Of a stretch of DNA of 64,000 bases, positions 63,801 to 64,000 are shown one piece after another. The stretch spans positions 43,820 to 107,819 of the forward strand of contig JAIUPL010000022.1 of the NCBI GenBank assembly GCA_020160935.1. The letters run 5' to 3'. Made by a program: the position numbers and the translations under genes. The notes below the pieces were generated by a model that saw only the letters and a list, made by a program, of their open reading frames with translations, did not search any database and was not told the DNA's origin. Each line of letters starts with the position of its first letter. The stretch's first letter is position 1. This stretch comes from Bacteroidota bacterium. Its GTDB lineage: Bacteria; Bacteroidota; Bacteroidia; Chitinophagales; Saprospiraceae.

Positions 63801-64000
63801 TGGCGCTTCATTTTCAACGGGTTATGTTACTCAATTCCCGCCCGACGATGCCGATCCCTGGGTCGACATCGACTGTACGGCCAATAGCGGCTCCTTCGAT
63901 CCCAACGACAAACAGGGTTTCCCGCTGGGTTACGGCCCCGAGCACTACATCCGGCCCGGTACCGAACTGGAGTACATGATCAGGTTCCAGAATACTGGCA
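60838..64000 (+). CDS. Giant SprB-repeat protein, copy 3, truncated by the window end
   Basis: Starts at ATG 60838 (MRRLVLLPVCLGILLLIYPP signal) and stays open for 1054 codons to the end of the window. It has about nine SprB-like modules to residue 680, including a divergent block near 320-350 (NCILEFHGCHYEA), then the SdrD-B-like and conserved beta domains. The last 103 bases are identical to copy 2. The C-terminal sorting signal is presumably just beyond the end. It begins 42 bases after copy 2. Confidence 0.85.
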   Translation, partial: MRRLVLLPVCLGILLLIYPPCVAQTLNFVVTDVTCHGGTDGSVDLTITGGTSPFTFLWSNNTVNEDLLNVSASDYSVTVTDANGNTVSGNIGVPEPALLAATVQTTDVNCQGEANGAISLAVSGGSGPYAYSWSGGQHTPDLGGCTAGTYTVTITDAHQCSLTTTATVSEPQPLAWTGGVTPVSCPGHGVVNLSTSGGTAPYWYYWSDGVVTEDRNDLDAGTYTVSIFDLHGCKTTGAFTPAFTAPPMTVSTAVMQRPSCFGFDGMASASVTGGAPPYSLQWSVGQGNQIEIFGLQTGTYFVTATDAGGCTATASVTLSPETFEVNCILEFHGCHYEAINDVYYDGMTTAVSTAPQPDGSVIWTMTADIPGCRSVSSAVQPPVAVAISAIREIDDACNGGLQAYGVTFEPEAYLWSNGATTAQISDIPAGTYTVTVTGSGGGCYATSTIVTTHAHNAAHLNLSYVAQPAGAQAGSIEIIHSPTAATPLSYLWSNGATTPLVDGLSAGAYAVTVSDANGCSQVVHATVPAQDGPIITTDSIITTDCAGYGAIYVSVAGGQPPYSYTWSDGSTGEDLPQAGEGNYSLTVTDANGHQNNALFYVPAGPLFTVSVNAGASDCNTAVLQAVPSGALGPFSYTWTGPAGFLANTPVITVHQPGSYHLIVYSGLSCSRSVTYVVDSELFVLCGAMEGTLVYDLNANCLTDAGEPSLTGWLIRAASATDTVYGTTDQEGKYRIYAPPGLYILQALPPNGLWQNCNNLPAVDVVLGSTSQADTMLVKGNIQCPALNVVIGTPMLRRCFNNNQYAVEYCNLGTTVAPSAYVIVTLDPLLTALTSTLPYTNLGNGVLRFNLGDVEVGECGSFHFNVGVSCSATLGQTHCTEAHIYPDENCIPADPEWSGANLLLTGHCHPDSVRFTIKNIGIGDMTSSSDYIVVEDAVMLRQMSFQLNAGDSTQIAVPANGSTWWVQVDQVPYYPGLSAPALSVEGCSNGASFSTGYVTQFPPDDADPWVDIDCTANSGSFDPNDKQGFPLGYGPEHYIRPGTELEYMIRFQNTG

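Overview
The window reads as part of a Bacteroidota chromosome, most likely a Saprospiria-type (Lewinella/Haliscomenobacter-like) lineage. Reasons: three tandem giant secreted proteins with SprB-like repeats and a type IX secretion C-terminal signal, PorT-type barrels, a Bat (VWA/TPR) cluster, a histone H1-like small protein, DUF5995, and promoters of the TTTG / TAnnTTTG type. The lineage is inferred from protein content only.

Layout. 1-13.5 kb is core metabolism and chaperones: a truncated PhoD-like phosphatase, gpsA, a large secreted WD40/TPR protein, an MFS permease, tRNA-Leu, grpE-dnaJ, a TlpA-like thioredoxin and mnmE. 13.5-29 kb is an accessory, defence-rich island: a 21-bp palindromic repeat array, an EAD-like membrane protein, a type I restriction-modification operon whose hsdR has an in-frame stop, a PD-(D/E)xK protein, a Panacea-type toxin-antitoxin pair, an orphan HipB-like regulator, a flavodoxin-fold oxidoreductase and an 862-residue protein with a buried nitrilase fold. 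29-37 kb holds a MotA/ExbB-like channel operon, a PorT barrel, an ECF sigma/anti-sigma pair, a hydrolase, DUF5995 and a histone H1-like gene. At 36.8-37.4 kb a GIY-YIG gene lies between an intact tRNA-fMet and a duplicated fragment of its 3' end. 37.5-44 kb holds a 2OG-Fe(II) oxygenase and the Bat cluster, split by three opposite-strand genes. 44-52 kb carries a DEAD-box helicase, NAD kinase, a membrane patatin and a helical-repeat protein. 52.5-64 kb is the adhesin triplet, the last running off the window.

The most unusual feature runs through the whole window. Many intergenic gaps hold inverted arrays of short tandem repeats (often heptamers). The arrays start at, or contain, the stop codon of the neighbouring gene and flank a core hairpin; five of the cores carry ACTCTACG/CGTAGAGT at the core-arm junction. 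The repeat units differ between sites while the architecture is kept. One heptamer array has entered the mnmE reading frame, and another supplies the end of a thioredoxin-like protein. A separate twin-hairpin repeat (GCCCTGAAAGGGC plus CACAGGGCAACGCCCTGTG) recurs at three or four places. All functional statements are read from motifs; no database search was run.
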